Origin: an uncultured Collinsella sp.
GTDB lineage: Bacteria; Actinomycetota; Coriobacteriia; Coriobacteriales; Coriobacteriaceae
DNA length: 5,342 bases
NCBI GenBank assembly: GCA_900544385.1
Contig: UQVD01000110.1
Coordinates: forward strand, 1-5,342
Direction of reading: 5' to 3'
The notes beneath the pieces were generated by a model, which was not told the DNA's origin, did not search any database, and was given only the letters and a program-made list of their open reading frames with translations. A program made the position numbers and the translations under genes. Positions 5,296-5,342 of this stretch are shown here, one piece after another. Each line of letters begins with the position of its first letter. Positions within the stretch are counted from its first letter, which is position 1.

Positions 5296-5342
5296 CTGTC
5301 TCTTATACACATCTCCGAGCCCACGAGACCGATCAGTATCTC
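5296..5342 (+). other. Illumina Nextera adapter contamination, not genomic
   Basis: Bases 5296-5314 are the Tn5 mosaic-end sequence CTGTCTCTTATACACATCT. Bases 5315-5329 are CCGAGCCCACGAGAC, the Nextera Read-2 adapter. Bases 5330-5337 (CGATCAGT) occupy the i7 index position, and 5338-5342 (ATCTC) begin the P7 flow-cell sequence. The order is exactly that of library read-through. C5296 could be the last genomic base or the first adapter base. This stretch should be trimmed. Confidence 0.98.

Noticed and set aside
5296..5314. Tn5 mosaic end as evidence for a natural transposon insertion in tex
   Set aside because: It is followed by the synthetic Nextera adapter, an index and P7 sequence, so it comes from library preparation.

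Overview
The window is about 5.3 kb of GC-rich DNA with a strong preference for G or C at third codon positions and clear AGGAG-type ribosome binding sites. The coding style, the dense gene packing and a short palindrome (GACAAAGGGA/TCCCTTTGTC) that I associate from memory with gut Coriobacteriia suggest a Collinsella-like actinobacterium. That assignment is inference: there is no rRNA or other firm marker here. The last 47 bases are not genomic. They are an Illumina Nextera Read-2 transposase adapter plus an 8-base index, so this is an untrimmed short-read contig end.

Layout. Bases 1-104 hold no gene I can assign, only a GC-rich foldback. A 13-bp perfect hairpin at 105-134 separates that edge from a LysR-type regulator on the minus strand (150-1028, GTG start preferred). 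A 237-bp divergent intergenic region follows. It carries a nine-G homopolymer, a set of CTCAA/TTGAG half-sites, a plausible promoter for the rightward genes and an 8-bp inverted repeat in their leader. Three plus-strand genes then form a likely operon: a short-chain dehydrogenase/reductase (1266-2147), a 12-helix MFS transporter of the oxalate/formate antiporter (OFA) type (2213-3469) and a Gfo/Idh/MocA oxidoreductase (3538-4578). Gaps are 65 and 68 bp, the second holding a perfect 11-bp-stem palindrome. A strong intrinsic terminator at 4649-4684 closes the operon. The following 300 bp contain no gene but do hold a long interrupted inverted repeat (4744-4907). The start of tex, an S1-domain RNA-binding housekeeping gene, begins at 4988 and is cut by the adapter at 5296.

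Function. The regulator diverging from a dehydrogenase-transporter-dehydrogenase cluster is the classical arrangement of a substrate-inducible catabolic cassette. The simplest reading is that the transporter imports a small organic acid or polyol-like molecule, and that the two NAD(P)-dependent oxidoreductases oxidise or epimerise it via a keto intermediate. The LysR protein would sense the substrate or a product. The substrate cannot be read from the sequence. Both enzymes differ from textbook active-site motifs and the transporter lacks any lysine in its last four helices, so a known pathway should not be assumed. I saw no defence system, CRISPR array, tRNA or complete mobile element.
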